A stretch of 64,000 bases of DNA, from positions 248,001 to 312,000 of the forward strand of contig JALLLT010000008.1 of the NCBI GenBank assembly GCA_025266875.1, given 5' to 3'. Both the position numbers and the translations under genes were made by a program. This stretch comes from Fennellomyces sp. T-0311 (Eukaryota; Mucoromycota; Mucoromycetes; Mucorales; Lichtheimiaceae). Shown in pieces: positions 11,541 through 23,954 of the stretch. The notes below the pieces were generated by a model. It did no database searches. It was not told where the DNA came from and saw only the letters and a list, made by a program, of their open reading frames with translations. Positions within the stretch are counted from its first letter, which is position 1, and the number at the start of each line of letters is the position of its first letter.

Positions 11541-14500
11541 ATTTATTTTTTCCATGGTGCTGCTTGACAGATCAGAATAATCAACAAACACGTACGAGTC
11601 AATTTTAGTGATAGGTTCAAGTTTTCCATGTGACCACTGGAGTCATATTTGCGGATACGCTCGTACACATCGGTAAAATTGGTCTTGTAAGTAAAGAGCC
11701 GATCCAGTATTACCCTTTGGTTAAGTCCAGTTATTTCTCGCATCCGACGTCGATCCCAAAATATTTTTCGTAAGACGCCCCTGAATTTTGATACACAGGA
11801 TCACATCCTTGCTATTCTTTGTTATCCCGCTTATTCCTTGATCACAGGATCATCCTGTTATTACTCCAGTAGTACCTTTTGTAGTCAGTTCTAATCCTGT
11901 CCGCAGGAAAATGACCTACTGCCTTTAGAAGCAGATCAAATATGCATCTTCCAACAAAAATAGAATTACCGTTCTTTTTTTTCTGTTGGCTGAGCTATTT
12001 GCTCAACGCTGCATAAATTACTTACATCGGTATAATATCAAAGCTAGTTGTATTACTGACAAGAACTTCATGAGGAATGATAGGCCGGTGATGTACATAA
12101 CATATACCTCAAATACCTTCAGAGTACTTGATAATTACCAGTTCATATCATGGAAAGTAACTTGTATGGGTGTATTTTGTATCGAGAAAGCGACCATTGG
12201 GGTTATAGAGGTCTAGTATGAAAACAAAATTTACCAGCAAATGGAATAACCAGTTCAATATAAAAGGTAATGGCATCTTCGCTTTCAGCCACCTTATGTA
12301 AAATTAGATACGTATGTCGTGATATAGAAAAACCGCGAAGTTTTGATAACAAGGGCTAGTTAGAATGGATTGAGGTTAATTTAGCCAGGCTTTTAAAAGC
12401 AAGACAGATTTCCAATGCAGAAGTAGGTGCGATTTCATGGTCTAGCAATGCACGATCAAAGAAAATGACTTGTTGAACGTCAAAAACAAGATGAGTCTTT
12501 GGCCCATTTCATTTACCCACCAGCATCAAACCAGAAGCGCTTCCCAACAGACGAAAGTGTAAGACTGTCGAAAGCAAACTAACAAGTTTCTGGTGACCCG
12601 GTATTTGCTTGGGGATGGCATGCTTATTGAGAACGCAACGACCGACATGAGCAACAGAGTGAACGAGCTCGAAGATAAATTAGCTGGTATTCAATGTACC
12701 TTAGCGAATCGAGAAACGAAAATTGCTGAATTGGAAAATAAAACACTCTTACATTCAAGCACGCATTCTCGCCGCTGGACTTAATGCGAGAAGTGGTGTA
12801 GCTATGTCAACAACTGCACCACGATAGATACAAGAATAATCAACTATCACTTCCCAAATCTCATATTATACTGAAGATATGGGGATGGGTACAGCGTCCA
12901 TTCAAGCGACTATACGTACCAGCTCAGCTTATGGATTTATTCGACCGAAAAGTCCAAGTAAAGGGCAACACCCAAAATCAATCATGCATCGTAAGCCTTT
13001 CGAACAAGAAAAAGACGCCAAAGAAATCTTTAAGCCCATCGAGGAAGAACGAAATGAACAAATCAAAGTTATGTAGATGGCTTCTTTGACAAAAGTCATG
13101 GAGTAGAGTCTTGGTCAACAAGAAAAGCAAGAAGTCAAAGGGATGAGAATCAAAACATCTAGTAATCGGGAGGAAATAATAAATATATCAAAAATGCTTA
13201 ATGCAAACGACAGTATATGCAATACATACCAGGTTGTAAGGCAGTAAGTGCTAGGTACAGTATGTGCAAGCAATCTAAGCGAGATAGTAAACTTAATTCG
13301 TACTACGAAAACTGGGCACCAAGCCGTGTGTGGACATTAGGAGCAAATTAAAATTTGTACGTATATGCTAGTATTACGTATGCTGAATGAAGAAAGCAAA
13401 GTCAAAAGCCAGCCATACACGGTCATACGTAGCTGAATAAAGCAGAGGAAATAGGATAGCATAAACTGATACTTATTGGTTGAAGAACATCCTTATGTGC
13501 TTGCTATATACCTTTCCTTTGCAAACTTTACCACAGGGATACGTACCTGTGGTTCAGGTAGAAGATTATCAGTCCTTTCTAGTTGATTACGTGTGGTTTA
13601 GTGTTTTTCAAAGGATTCCAGTAGTTTGGTCTTCGAACTGCCACATCAAATGTGGTGGACATTGGTTGTCATACTTTTGGATTGCCTTTAAATACATACC
13701 TGGAGACTTTTCGCATAATCAAATCATTTACTGTTTAACTGGCATCAAACTTTCTAGAGAAATGAGAGTTAGATAAAAATTAAGTTGTCAATTAGTGGAC
13801 TGCATACACTTCTTGGGAGGAGGACCTAAGATATGATTATCTTGTATTGATCATATTCGGAGCTATATAGAGGGAGCTCGATAGACAGAAAGCACGTTGA
13901 GATATTTAAGAAAATGAGCTTACGTAAAAAAGTCAAGCCACTTTTTGGCTCATGTTATTTTTACGGGAAATGAGTTGTGCATCTGTTTGCTTGGTATTTC
14001 TTTATGCGCAACTGCGAGAGGGTGTAATACAGATACGATTGGGAATTAAACTTCGAAAAAAAGGAGAAACTTGCATTTCAGTACTGCTGATTGCATGCCG
14101 AGTACGTTGGAACAAAGTGCAAGTTTGTGGTTACAAAAGATACCAAAGATGGGTTACCTACGCTCTTCCCACTTTCAGAAGGCAACCCAAACTACTGACT
14201 CCCAGTGGTATACTTTACTGAACAGTGCAGACACGAATAAGTACGGCTATATAATACATTCAACAGCACAGCATGTGCGATGAGAACGATGTACCGTTGT
14301 ATAGACAGATGACAATGCCGATACGAAAAGAAAAAGAAATGTCTTAATACGAACGTAGTCATGGCTGCACAGAGTACAGTATCATTTTGACACGAACATG
14401 TTACTCTGCATCACAGTTACAAGTTTGAGTGTATAAGGTTAAGCTGATCTAACGTTGCACATTGATTTATGCATTAGATATAAATATATATATTGTGGTC

Positions 14501-14989
14501 TGCGGCGCGGCGAGGTTTAGTTTCGGCGACTGACCACCAGTAGTTTCTAGGGAACCGATTTCATGCGGCTTGTGGAACCATAGTGATCCGCTTGGAGGAA
14601 GGTTTGACCAGGGCTCGTGTCAACACCAACACTTTTCCCTTTACTTTTAATGACCCCCAAGCTTTCGGAAGGCTGCCATGGCTTACTGTATGCTTACAAT
14701 GAGTAAAAGATGAGAGTAGTCATCGGCTCTTCAGATTGCTGGACTCGGCCAGATGACGCACAACCAACGATTAAACTTTCGCCCTGCCTTGGAAAACGTA
14801 TGCTGCTAAGAATCACCACGCTAATTTGCTCAGCGAGGCTGATGATCAACAAACGGGATCTGCGGTTGAGCCTGCGCGAGCCTCAGGCAGGCTGCTGGAA
14901 GAGAGTGGGATAAATCCTTTAGCCGAACAACACACACTCGGCTGCGGCAATTCTTACTGGACAGTTTTTTTTTGCTGCCTCTGCTTCGT

Positions 14990-15032
14990 CTCTCTCTCTC
15001 TCTCTTTTTTTTTCCTTCTACGTTTTTTATAT
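14990..15032 (+). promoter_or_regulatory. Pyrimidine-rich leader upstream of the Spp1-like start
   Basis: A TCTCTCTC...TTTTTTTTTCC tract ends about 55 bases before the chosen ATG at 15084. Such CT-rich leaders are common in fungal promoters/5' UTRs. It argues that the open frame reading through this tract from 14826 is untranslated leader. Confidence 0.4.
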
Positions 15033-15083
15033 TTCTATTTATTGCTACCTTGGCTGCTCAATTGGTTTCTTCCATTCTTCTTT

Positions 15084-17162
15084 ATGTCGAATCAAGAAGC
15101 GCCTGTTATTCCGTCCTCCAATTCCTTGCAGCATCACCAACGGCCGCCACGGTATTCTCCGCCTTTTGGTAACAGCATTCTCGAGCGCAGTGATCCTCCG
15201 TCATCATCCACCCATTCTGTTTCGCCAACAACCAATGGCTCCGTCAATTCGGCCAATGGGCACTACAGCGGCCAATCATCTGTTGTCCATGGCAACGTCG
15301 CTGGGCTCATGAGCAATGGAACGGCGCAGCGATTGTCAGAAGAAGCTGGAAAGAAGCATCTGCCGTTACGGAAACGCATTGGATCATTACCAAAGAAGAA
15401 GGCGTGGATCCCGCCTCCTGTGCCTCCTCCTTCCTCACAGCCGCAGGCGACGACAGAAAGAAGGGTGTCTTATCCTCCGACGCCGACGAGCTCGCATGAT
15501 ATAAAGACAGCTGACTACTACTCTGCGTCGCCGTATTCAGACGGAGGCGACACCACCGAAACGGACGAAGAGAAAGCAGCAGACTTCAAAGAGAAAAAGC
15601 CGCCGGATCGAAAGCAAACTGTGATTATACATCCCGAACCTAAAGAGCGACGAATATCCATGCCGTTATTATCCCAACCCGCTGTTATACCCAAGAGCAC
15701 CACGCCCGGCTCTACCACAGCTCCCTCTGCAACATCCACGTCCACCACCACCGTCACCAAAATGAAGCCGCTCAAAAAGGTTCAGCACTGGATCATCAAG
15801 GGAAAGATGAACGGCGCTGCTGCTGTTCCGCCCAAAAATGGACTAGTTACTGTAAGTCCGGAAAAAGTCGTCTGCTTCTTGTATTCTAAAACAAGACTCC
15901 TTCTACATTGCAGCCTTCTGAAGAACGATTCAGTGAACGGCAGCCTCTTTCCCGAAAACCGTCATGGGCCGAGGATGATCGGGTAAGTGAAGAGAGCGTG
16001 CGCACGAAACCCACCCACTCAACCTGTGAGCAGCCTGCACCGAAAAAGAACAAGCGAGGCCGCCCTCCATCAAGCCAGCCTCGCCCACCGTTTCTGTCGG
16101 ATGCCGTTTCTGAGAAGCCGCGGTCGGGCGAGTCGATCGTTGCCACGGCAATGGCCGCCGCCAAGGGCCGCCGCAACAGCATACGACAGCAAAGCAACAC
16201 GTCCAAGAACGGAGCTGGTTACTCTGACGAAGTGCTGTATTGTATCTGTCGGAAGCCGTACGACATGCCTCGGTTCATGATAGCGTGCGATCGATGCGAC
16301 CAATGGTTCCACGGCGAATGCATCGGCATCAGCGAGAAAGAAGGGGAGTTCATTGACCTCTACTTTTGCGACGACTGTGCGAAGGGTAAGCAAGCAGACA
16401 ATAAGCTTAAACTGGGTTCATAAGCTAACGACTCAAGCAGCCACAGGGAAAAGCACGTCGTGGAAGCCTAAATGCTCGAACCCCGCATGTCCCAAGGCAG
16501 CCCGGATTGGATCACACCAGGGTCATGTGTCAAAGTACTGTAGCAACACCTGTGGTATGCAAGTGGCTCGTGCGCGACTCGAACTGTCTGAAATCAAGCG
16601 CAAGGCCGGCGGCTGTGCGACATCGATGGACATTAACGAGATAGTTGCACGGCGCGAGAAGAGGGCGAGGCTGGAATCACTCTCTGACAAGGATGATCAA
16701 AAGCGGCTAGTGCGACTCAAGGAAGCCAAGCAACGAATGAAGGCTGAAATTGTTGCGGCTGATCGAAAGCTTGCCTTCCTTAAAGCGCTCTTGCAAACTC
16801 AGAACAAAGACGTCTGCGGGTTCGATTCTCGGTTAATATGGCCCGATAGCGTGTGGCATTCCGTGTGCGATGACTTTGAAAAAGCTGAGAACGGCCAAAC
16901 ACTCATCACCCGCTTCTCGACGGCCAAAGATCATCATGATTTCACGGTATGCTCGGAAAGCAAATGCACTCGGCATGGCGGGTGGCAGCATCTTAAGCAT
17001 CAGGAATTCGAGCAGGACCGCTCAGCCCTATTCAGCTCGCTGGCAACGTTTATGCGACAGCGCAAGCAGATCAAGGCACGGATTCGGAGGCGGCGTGAGA
17101 GCGCCAAGGGGGACACAGACGAATGGTTAGCCCACACTACAATTTCGCATAGTAGCAATTAA
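15084..17162 (+). CDS. SPP1: Set1/COMPASS subunit Spp1 / CFP1-like PHD-finger protein
   Basis: Chromatin reader of the Set1 H3K4 methyltransferase complex, about 653 residues in three exons. Introns 15852-15913 and 16386-16440 join NGLVT to PSEERF and DDCAK to ATGKS in frame. The long N-terminus is Ser/Pro/Thr-rich and disordered. KKNKRGRPP (about residue 295) is an AT-hook-like motif. The PHD finger (about 365-412) reads YCICRKPYDMPRFMIACDRC followed by DQWFHGEC and FCDDC, with the aromatic residues expected for H3K4me3 binding. After it come a Cys-rich segment (CSNPACPKAAR, KYCSNTCG) typical of Spp1/CFP1, a coiled coil (about 490-540) and the C-terminal CGFDSRLIWPD plus Cys/His signature of the Set1-interacting domain. 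The animal CXXC domain is absent, as usual in fungi. Confidence 0.9.
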
Positions 17163-17302
17163 ACATTCGTTTGAAACAAAAAGAGAAACGTTGCCTTCGT
17201 AGCAATTTACTCCGCCTTTAAATTGCAGCTTCTCCTTTCACTACTCGTGTGTTCTGACGACAAAGACACATCCACTTGTAAATACATTGCATTTCCCATT
17301 CC

Positions 17303-20187
17303 ATGTGCTCATTGATTGCATTTGTCCTATTATGGGTGACCACGATCGTAGCACAGCAACAGCACTTCGAGCGCGATTATGCGAATCGAATATATTACAC
17401 CTTCTATAGCCCCAACGGAGCGTCTGAAGCCGTCTCCATAGTTGCACAACAGCTTGGCGCTCGCTTTGAGGGCCAGGTCGGCGAGCTTGCTCAGTACTAC
17501 TGGGTAAGCGAGCCTCGCCACGACCTCGCGAAACGAGAGGGAGATCTTGTCCAGCGCTTCGAACAATGTCGCCAACAACGCAGACGCAGTAAAAGACGGC
17601 GCTCCCTCGAGCCCATTGACCAGATTGAACGTGTCGATCCCCAAATCCCGCGACGCAAACTGTTTAAGCGGGCAGTTGTTCCCAGGCAACTGGAAGACGA
17701 CAATGCGCTTGTTCCTCCTGTCGTCGAGAATATTGGCCAAGAGCAGTCAGCGAATCATGAAATGGTATCTGTTGACTGGTTATTGGACCAGCCAGGTGGA
17801 TTCGAGACTTTGAAAGACGCATTGGCCATCCAGGATCCTGGCTTCGACCAGCAATGGCATTTGGTAGCACAAACAAGATGAAATCCGGTTAATTCGTCCA
17901 CAGTAGCTGACAATACACTATTAATAGGTGAATCAAGAACAACGTGGTCACGACGTAAATGTCACTGGAGTCTGGAGCCAAGGTAGCATTTCCTCTTTTT
18001 TTGCCACTGGATTCAGGAGCTATGCTTACCGTATGTAGGAGTCACTGGCCAGAACGTGGTGGTGGCAATTCTCGACGACGGCCTCGATATGCAAAGCGAA
18101 GATCTGAAGGATAATTTCGCAAGTTCTCGTATATATTGATTGCTCTCGGATGACAGTAGAAAAAGTTGACCTTGTTTGCTTGCCCTTTTTCCAGTTTGCT
18201 GCAGGGTCTTATGATTTCAATGCCCGGACAGCATTGCCAATGCCTCGCCTCGACGACGATAACCATGGCACGCGCTGTGCTGGCGAAATTGCCGCAGTCA
18301 AGAATGATGTATGTGGTGTTGGGATGGCCTATGGTGCCAAAGTTGCTGGTAAAACTCGGTGGTGTATGGCCAGATGTTACAAAGTAGGACTCATGCGACT
18401 ACAACAGGAATCCGTATATTGTCGGAAGACATCACCGACGCAGAGGAGGCAGAGGCATTAAATTACCACTACCAGGATAATCACATCTATTCGTGTTCAT
18501 GGGGCCCACCTGATTTGGGGGAGGTGGCCGAAGCGCCACAAGGTATTGTGCTAGACGCAATCAAGAACGGTATACAGAACGGTCGCAACGGCAGTGGCAC
18601 CATTTTTGTATTTGCATCAGGCAATGGCGGTGCCAACGACGACAATTGCAATTTTGACGGATATACCAATAGCATGTATACCATTACCGTCGGCGCGATT
18701 GATCGACTGGACAACCATCCGTATTATGCTGAACGATGCTCTGCACAACTGGTGGTCACTTACTCGAGCGGCAGCGGCGGCCACATCTACACAACAGATG
18801 TAGGTCGCAGCGTGTGCTCGTCTCGTCACGGTGGTACATCTGCTGCAGCTCCGTTAGCAGCTGGCATTTTTGCACTAGTGCTATCGGTCCGCCCTGACCT
18901 AAGCTGGCGTGACATGCAATACCTGTGCGTAGAAACAGCAGTACCAGTGTCTTTAGAAGATTCAGACTGGGACACTCTTCCTTCAGGCAGAATGTACAAT
19001 CACAAATTTGGGTATGGAAAACTCGATGCTTATGCTATTGTTGAACATGCCAAGACGTTCGAGAATGTGGGGCCACAAACATATCTACAGCTCGCAGCTG
19101 TACCTCCAGAGATGCAAGAAATACCTGATCTCACAGACCTATCTGGCAACATGGATAAAAATGATGCGCTGACTAGCACGATAGTTGTTACTCAGGAGAT
19201 GGTGGATGCTGCTGGGTTGGGCCGTCTGGAACATGTTACTGCCACAGTTAATATCGAACACGGTCGTAGAGGAGATCTTGAAACTTTATTGGAAAGTCCA
19301 CATGATATTGTCAGTCAACTAGGTGCACCACGCAAGTTTGATACTAGTACTGATGGTCTTACTGATTGGACATTTATGACTGTGAAGCACTGGTAACAAT
19401 TGACAGACGATAGTTGTAAGCAAAACTAATGTCTAATGTAATACTCAGGGAAGAAAACCCAATTGGTAGCTGGACACTACGAATCGTCGATGGAAAGAAC
19501 CCACAATTCACCGGCAAATTTATTAACTGGACATTGACACTTTGGGGTGAAATAGCTCCTGGTTTTGAAGGTACCCCAGTACACGTACCTGTTCCTATCC
19601 AGGACGAAGAGCTAGTGCCAACACCTTCAGTCGGTGAGCCTTTGGTGCCAATTGAAGACGAAAACAAACCATATCCCGGAGAAGAAGCAACACTTTCAAA
19701 AGATCCTTTCACAGAAGCAGACGATGATGAAGAGACGTTATTACCACCCATAATATCCCCTACTGCCGGCCCGATTGACGGCAGCATTATCTACACCGAT
19801 AACGAGCGTTCTCGCGACGACCATCGAAGCTTTTTTGCATATACCATTGGTGCGTTACTGATTGTTGTCGTTGGCGGATCAGTGGCTACCATCGTTCGAA
19901 AACGATTAGCTGGACCGGAGCCAGCGTCTCAAACAACTGCCTACACAGGCGTGAGTCGGCATGATGTGGACCAATATGAATTCGACGTGATCCGCCATGG
20001 GCGCAGGCAACTTTTGGAGCGTGTTTCAGAAGAAACTGAAAGTGATCTTGACGGTGAAACATCGAACCTAATAGCCAGTAACAGTAGTGGCACCATGGCC
20101 AGTCCAATGTCCAAACGTCAGGCTTCTCAGAAAAAGTTCTCGGAAGGGAAAGGGAAAGCCGTTCTGCGCTCACCATCATCATCGTAG
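17303..20187 (+). CDS. KEX2: Kex2-like proprotein convertase (kexin, S8 family)
   Basis: Type I membrane serine protease of the late Golgi that cleaves secretory precursors after dibasic sites; about 850 residues in about six exons. Signal peptide [17 protein letters not shown]; prodomain with a multibasic run and a likely self-processing site [11 protein letters not shown]. Catalytic residues: Asp in [11 protein letters not shown], His in NHGTRCAGE, oxyanion Asn in FVFASGNGG, Ser in [14 protein letters not shown]. The CSWGPPD motif is also present. A P/homo-B domain follows, split by an intron (about 19396-19449) that joins MTVKHW to [11 protein letters not shown]. Then an acidic linker, a single transmembrane helix ([19 protein letters not shown]) and an acidic cytoplasmic tail. 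Two small introns near 17872-18040 restore [20 protein letters not shown] before GVTGQN. It lies 140 bases downstream of the Spp1-like gene, same strand. Confidence 0.93.
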
Positions 20188-20360
20188 TATACAAACACCG
20201 TGTAAAAATAGTAGCTCATCTTAATTCTCTCACCATCCATAAAACCATTTTTTGTTGTGATTTGGTATAGCAACACTGGTTACCAAGGTTGCATGCTGAT
20301 TTAAGATTTACCAAGCCCGACCACCCAAAACGTTCTTCCTTTCCCTTGACCTTTACTTCC

Positions 20361-21989
20361 ATGTCAACGCTGGATTCAGTCTGGGCAACATCTGCCGATC
20401 GTAGTAAAGCCAACGAAGGCTTACCTTCGGCGCAGAACAGCAAAGAACTACAAGCGAAGAAGGAAGTGTGTTCCGAACCTTCAACGTCACCAGCAACAGC
20501 CACAACCTCTACGCTTGATTCCCGTTGGGCAACTTCTTTTGATACTTTCAAAAGCGAACATGGCTTACCAGCCACAAAGTTTTCCGAGACGTTAGCCCAA
20601 CGTCGATCAGATTTGCATCCGGAAGAGTCGAATCAGCCATTGACCTTAATTGATGAACAAGAAGACAAGACGGCTCAGGATTGGCGCTCCAACAGTGACA
20701 GAACAAGGCGAGGATATAACTCGTTTGGCCGGTCAAGCTATAATGGGTCTACATCACCAAGACAACATAATAGCCATCAATCATGGGGATCCTTCCAAGA
20801 CCGAGACCGTAATACGAACCTGTCTGCTAATGCAGCACCATGGTATCCGGATTCTATTAGACGACAGCAACGCCAACCACCACAGCCATCACAGTACGAG
20901 CCTATTTCTTCCCGTCCTTGGAATATGATTGCAATGAAGAAGAAGCTTCCATCATCCAACTCCGAAACACCCACCGAGGTGGATTTATCGAAAACAGAAG
21001 GCCAAAAGTCATGGAGTGGATCCACGCCAATATCGTCTTGGGTAGACGAAAGAAAAAACGCTAGTTGGGCAGCAAATAATCGAGCAGAATTTGGTAGTAA
21101 TGATAAACCATCAGAGGATGAAGCCTGGAATGAGCACGCTGTTGCGAAGGAAGTTAGCATTCCTGTCGCCCCGGTTGTCACGTACAAAGTGACTTCAAAT
21201 AGCGTGTCTCGCGATCCGAGCACAGAGAGTGCAGTACAAACTCCCTCTACATCGCAACTTTCCCTGAGCAACGATAATGTCAGTAATGATACCACGAGAA
21301 GCACTGCAAACGGAAGCCCAAGTAACTGGATTGCCAGTGGATCGACATGGAATCCGGGAAATGTACCTTGGGACAATGAACCGGTATCACCCGAGCCATC
21401 ATGGAAAAATGATCAGAGTACTAAGAGAAATACTTGGGCTGCACCAGCAAATCAAGCGAGTGAACCGCCTAGCACCACTCAGCCGTATAGCATAACAGTG
21501 TCGCTACGATCGCAACCTTCCGAAAATCGTAACATACGAGTATCCACATCGTCACCGTCGCAGCCTGACGAGAATCAGGAATCGGTGGTTAATAGCATGT
21601 CTTCAACTGCCACGAAGAAATATGCTGCTCAGTCAACAGAAGAATCCTGGAGTACAGCAAAGGAAGCAACTTGGAACTCAAAGCCACAACCATCAGCAGC
21701 ACAACCTAGCAATCGCAACACATGGGGCCCAACAGAATCATCATCATGGCAAACTCAAGAGCGATTTTCTTTCGAACAGATGCAGCCAGGACGTGTCATA
21801 TCTCAAACATCATGGAGTAACTCGGAGTATCAGACCAGGGACGTCTCACCAAAAAGTAATCAAACAACCACATCAACACAAGTAGAAGAGAGCAGCAGAG
21901 TTGATAACAGCGAATATGTATTGCCTCCAAGCACCGCATGTCGACCATGGGATGTTGATAAATACAAGTATAGGCTATGGGAGCAGTAA
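20361..21989 (+). CDS. Trp-rich, Ser/Asn/Gln-rich disordered protein
   Basis: Single-exon gene for 542 residues; the Met at 20361 is preferred to a non-ATG upstream extension. No folded domain is recognised. Low-complexity Ser/Thr/Asn/Gln/Pro sequence holds regularly spaced Trp residues in small polar contexts: STLDSVWATS and STLDSRWATS (a repeated motif), SSWVDE, ASWAAN, STWNPGNVPWDN, PSWKND, NTWAAP, ESWSTAKEATWN, NTWGPTESSSWQ, TSWSNSE. The C-terminus CRPWDVDKYKYRLWEQ is denser and may be a binding motif. Regular Trp in disordered chain resembles Argonaute-hook (GW/WG) proteins, but most Trp here are flanked by Ser/Thr/Asn rather than Gly, so that is a hypothesis. It follows the Kex2-like gene by about 170 bases. 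Confidence 0.7.
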   Translation: MSTLDSVWATSADRSKANEGLPSAQNSKELQAKKEVCSEPSTSPATATTSTLDSRWATSFDTFKSEHGLPATKFSETLAQRRSDLHPEESNQPLTLIDEQEDKTAQDWRSNSDRTRRGYNSFGRSSYNGSTSPRQHNSHQSWGSFQDRDRNTNLSANAAPWYPDSIRRQQRQPPQPSQYEPISSRPWNMIAMKKKLPSSNSETPTEVDLSKTEGQKSWSGSTPISSWVDERKNASWAANNRAEFGSNDKPSEDEAWNEHAVAKEVSIPVAPVVTYKVTSNSVSRDPSTESAVQTPSTSQLSLSNDNVSNDTTRSTANGSPSNWIASGSTWNPGNVPWDNEPVSPEPSWKNDQSTKRNTWAAPANQASEPPSTTQPYSITVSLRSQPSENRNIRVSTSSPSQPDENQESVVNSMSSTATKKYAAQSTEESWSTAKEATWNSKPQPSAAQPSNRNTWGPTESSSWQTQERFSFEQMQPGRVISQTSWSNSEYQTRDVSPKSNQTTTSTQVEESSRVDNSEYVLPPSTACRPWDVDKYKYRLWEQ

Positions 21990-22284
21990 AAGAAAGCATT
22001 ATTTTTTTGGTATAATAGAAAGTATGGTAACTTTTGCAAAAGCTACCAGCATCCCCATTCTTTTGGTGCATACATTTGTTCACAGCATGTGTAGTACCAA
22101 TACTGCCTTGAAACCTGTGAGACAATTTTGGAAAACACTTACACATAAGTTTAATGATTATGTGCATTAAGAACCCGACGAGGTAAGCTCATTGAACACA
22201 TGTAAACAATAAACACAACGGCTTTTCAATGGACAGTTTTTGAAACGAATTCTATAAGTACATGGCAAAAGTACAGTGCAATGT

Positions 22285-23399
22285 CTACGGAGATTCTTGA
22301 GACTCCCAGAGGTGGGGGAGGACCTTTGGAAGGTCATGGATACCACCAATTTGGAAATGACCGTGATTTGACTTCTCTGGATCACTCGCTACATGTACCG
22401 TCACCCATCCCAAGGACTATCATAACAAGATATCAGTACCTGCATATCCTTAACACAAATTCTAAGGTTTACCTTAGCAATATCCACATTAATTGCAGAA
22501 TCATCCACCAGGTAGCACTGGCTTGGATCTGTAACACCAGCCTCTTTCATTGCTTTCTCATATGCCCCGACCTCTGTAGATAAAGTTTAGTGTCCAAGGA
22601 CTATGCTCGTTCGGTAAAATCTTACCAGGCTTGCACGCAAAATCGGGTTCTCGATAATCAGCAAACGTCATACCTGAATAATCAATTGAGCGACCATAAA
22701 TACTTTATCATATGATCAAATACTTTACCTTCGAATTGATCATCGATACCGAGAAGCTTGAGGCACCTTTCCGCATGCTATAATCAAATTAATTTCATTA
22801 GCAACAAAAGCAACACGGTGATTCCTGTCACATTTACCGGATAATAGGCATTTGTGAATACCCATTTTCTAGTACTGTTCAAAGTAGCTAGCATATTTCT
22901 CAACTCTGTATCAGGTTTTAAGATGTCATCCAAAGGAAGGCCGCCGTCAACTTGTTTATCTGTTTCAGAATGAGTCACTGAATTGAAGTACCAACCAGCC
23001 AAACCTATTTTTATTACCATAATCTAAAGCGTCCACGTTATAATGCTTTTGCAATCCTCGAAGGGCAAGTCCGTAATCCTGGAAATATTGCGCCCGCAGT
23101 TTGTGTGCTGCATGATCATATCAGTACCCTATGAATAAGAGGTGCTGCAAGTCATACCTTCTTTTTCGGGAATACCCATATTAATCATATAGTCGACAAT
23201 TCTATAAAAAATGTCAGCTTTATATAAGATCATTTATTTTGTCAGAAATGAGTACCTTTGTCTCATCATGTGAAGGATTCCAGTATCCTTATGCTATGAA
23301 ACGAGAGTGTTATTGAAGATTCATTGCGTAACCTAGCAACACACTTACATAGAGACAGTTGTCGCAATCGAAGAAGAAGACTGGCTTGTCAATCGTCAT
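22285..23399 (-). CDS. HAD-family pyrimidine 5'-nucleotidase (Sdt1/Phm8-like)
   Basis: Haloacid-dehalogenase phosphatase related to yeast SDT1/PHM8, which dephosphorylate nucleotides. About 240-260 residues in about nine short exons. The start MTIDKPVFFFDCDNCLY at 23399 holds motif I (nucleophile Asp and DxD). Then ILHMMRQRIVDYMINMGI, LPLDDILKPDTELRNML, motif II KWVFTNAYY with the Thr, HAERCLKLLGI, ACKPEVGAYEKAM (motif III Lys) and CYLVDDSAINVDIAK (motif IV acidic pair). The last intron (about 22400-22465) joins DIAK to SLGWVTVHVASDPE, and the protein ends HLWESQESP. Motif I has Cys (DNC) where family members usually have Thr or Val (DNT). Confidence 0.85.
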
Positions 23400-23954
23400 T
23401 GCTTTTGTACTGAATAGTCGTCGGGTTAATGTTCGGATCGCTAAAGACATGAGCTGAGCAACAAGTCGTACCTGAAGAGGTTACCGGGAATAAAATAAAC
23501 CGTGGCGGACAAGAGGTTGGGAGGAAGGCGATCAATGCCGCTCCAGAAAATTTAGTGCCTTTTGTAGGTTTTTCTGGCTGCTGCGGAACATCTCCACTGT
23601 GACTCAGACTGTGTTGCATGGCAGTGCGAAGGCTGTTTGATAAGAAAAGATATAGGCAAATATCTCTTTTGTCAACAATCTCAAAGTACAAGTACTGCAC
23701 CTGGTAAAAATCCAACTGTGTAGCACTCAAAAAAATCTCAACAAGGAAGAAGAAGTATGTTGCTCCTCCACATTTACATGCTGGGGCAGTTCGCGATATT
23801 TTTCTGAGTTCACTTATGTACGTACCAATTCGTTGGCTACACGAAACTTCTAAGCCTTAAACCTAAACATCCTGTATATTTAAGAAAGCCATCTCAAAAT
23901 ACGCAGAAAAACCTTAATTCTTTGTAATAACGATACGCACCCAGCAACAGAACA
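23400..23954. other. Divergent intergenic region, nucleotidase / F-box pseudogene
   Basis: No gene supported. A 113-codon minus-strand frame (23389-23730) overlaps the nucleotidase start out of phase and has no recognisable domain; it is most simply leader sequence. Confidence 0.4.

Larger units (their letters stand above)
10988..15083. other. Gene-poor region
   Basis: Apart from the AT-rich repeat at 11430-11540, nothing solid. Open frames at 12593-12784 and 12879-13076 (plus) have coiled-coil-like and Lys/Glu-rich text and may be relics of one decayed gene, but stops separate them and no family is recognised. Frames at 13480-13776 and 13952-14221 show no motif. The right end is the promoter/5' UTR of the Spp1-like gene. 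Confidence 0.45.

Noticed and set aside
12593..13076. Coiled-coil-like and Lys/Glu-rich plus-strand frames
   Set aside because: Separated by stops, no recognisable family; composition alone can give coiled-coil-like text.
13480..13776. 98-codon plus-strand frame
   Set aside because: No motif and no supporting context; an AT-rich spacer gives such frames by chance.
14826..15083. N-terminal extension of the Spp1-like frame with a hydrophobic, signal-like stretch
   Set aside because: It is the translation of the CT-rich leader; a nuclear PHD protein should not carry a signal peptide, and a good ATG lies at 15084.
23389..23730. 113-codon minus-strand frame at the start of the nucleotidase gene
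   Set aside because: It overlaps the nucleotidase ATG out of phase and shows no domain; more likely leader sequence.
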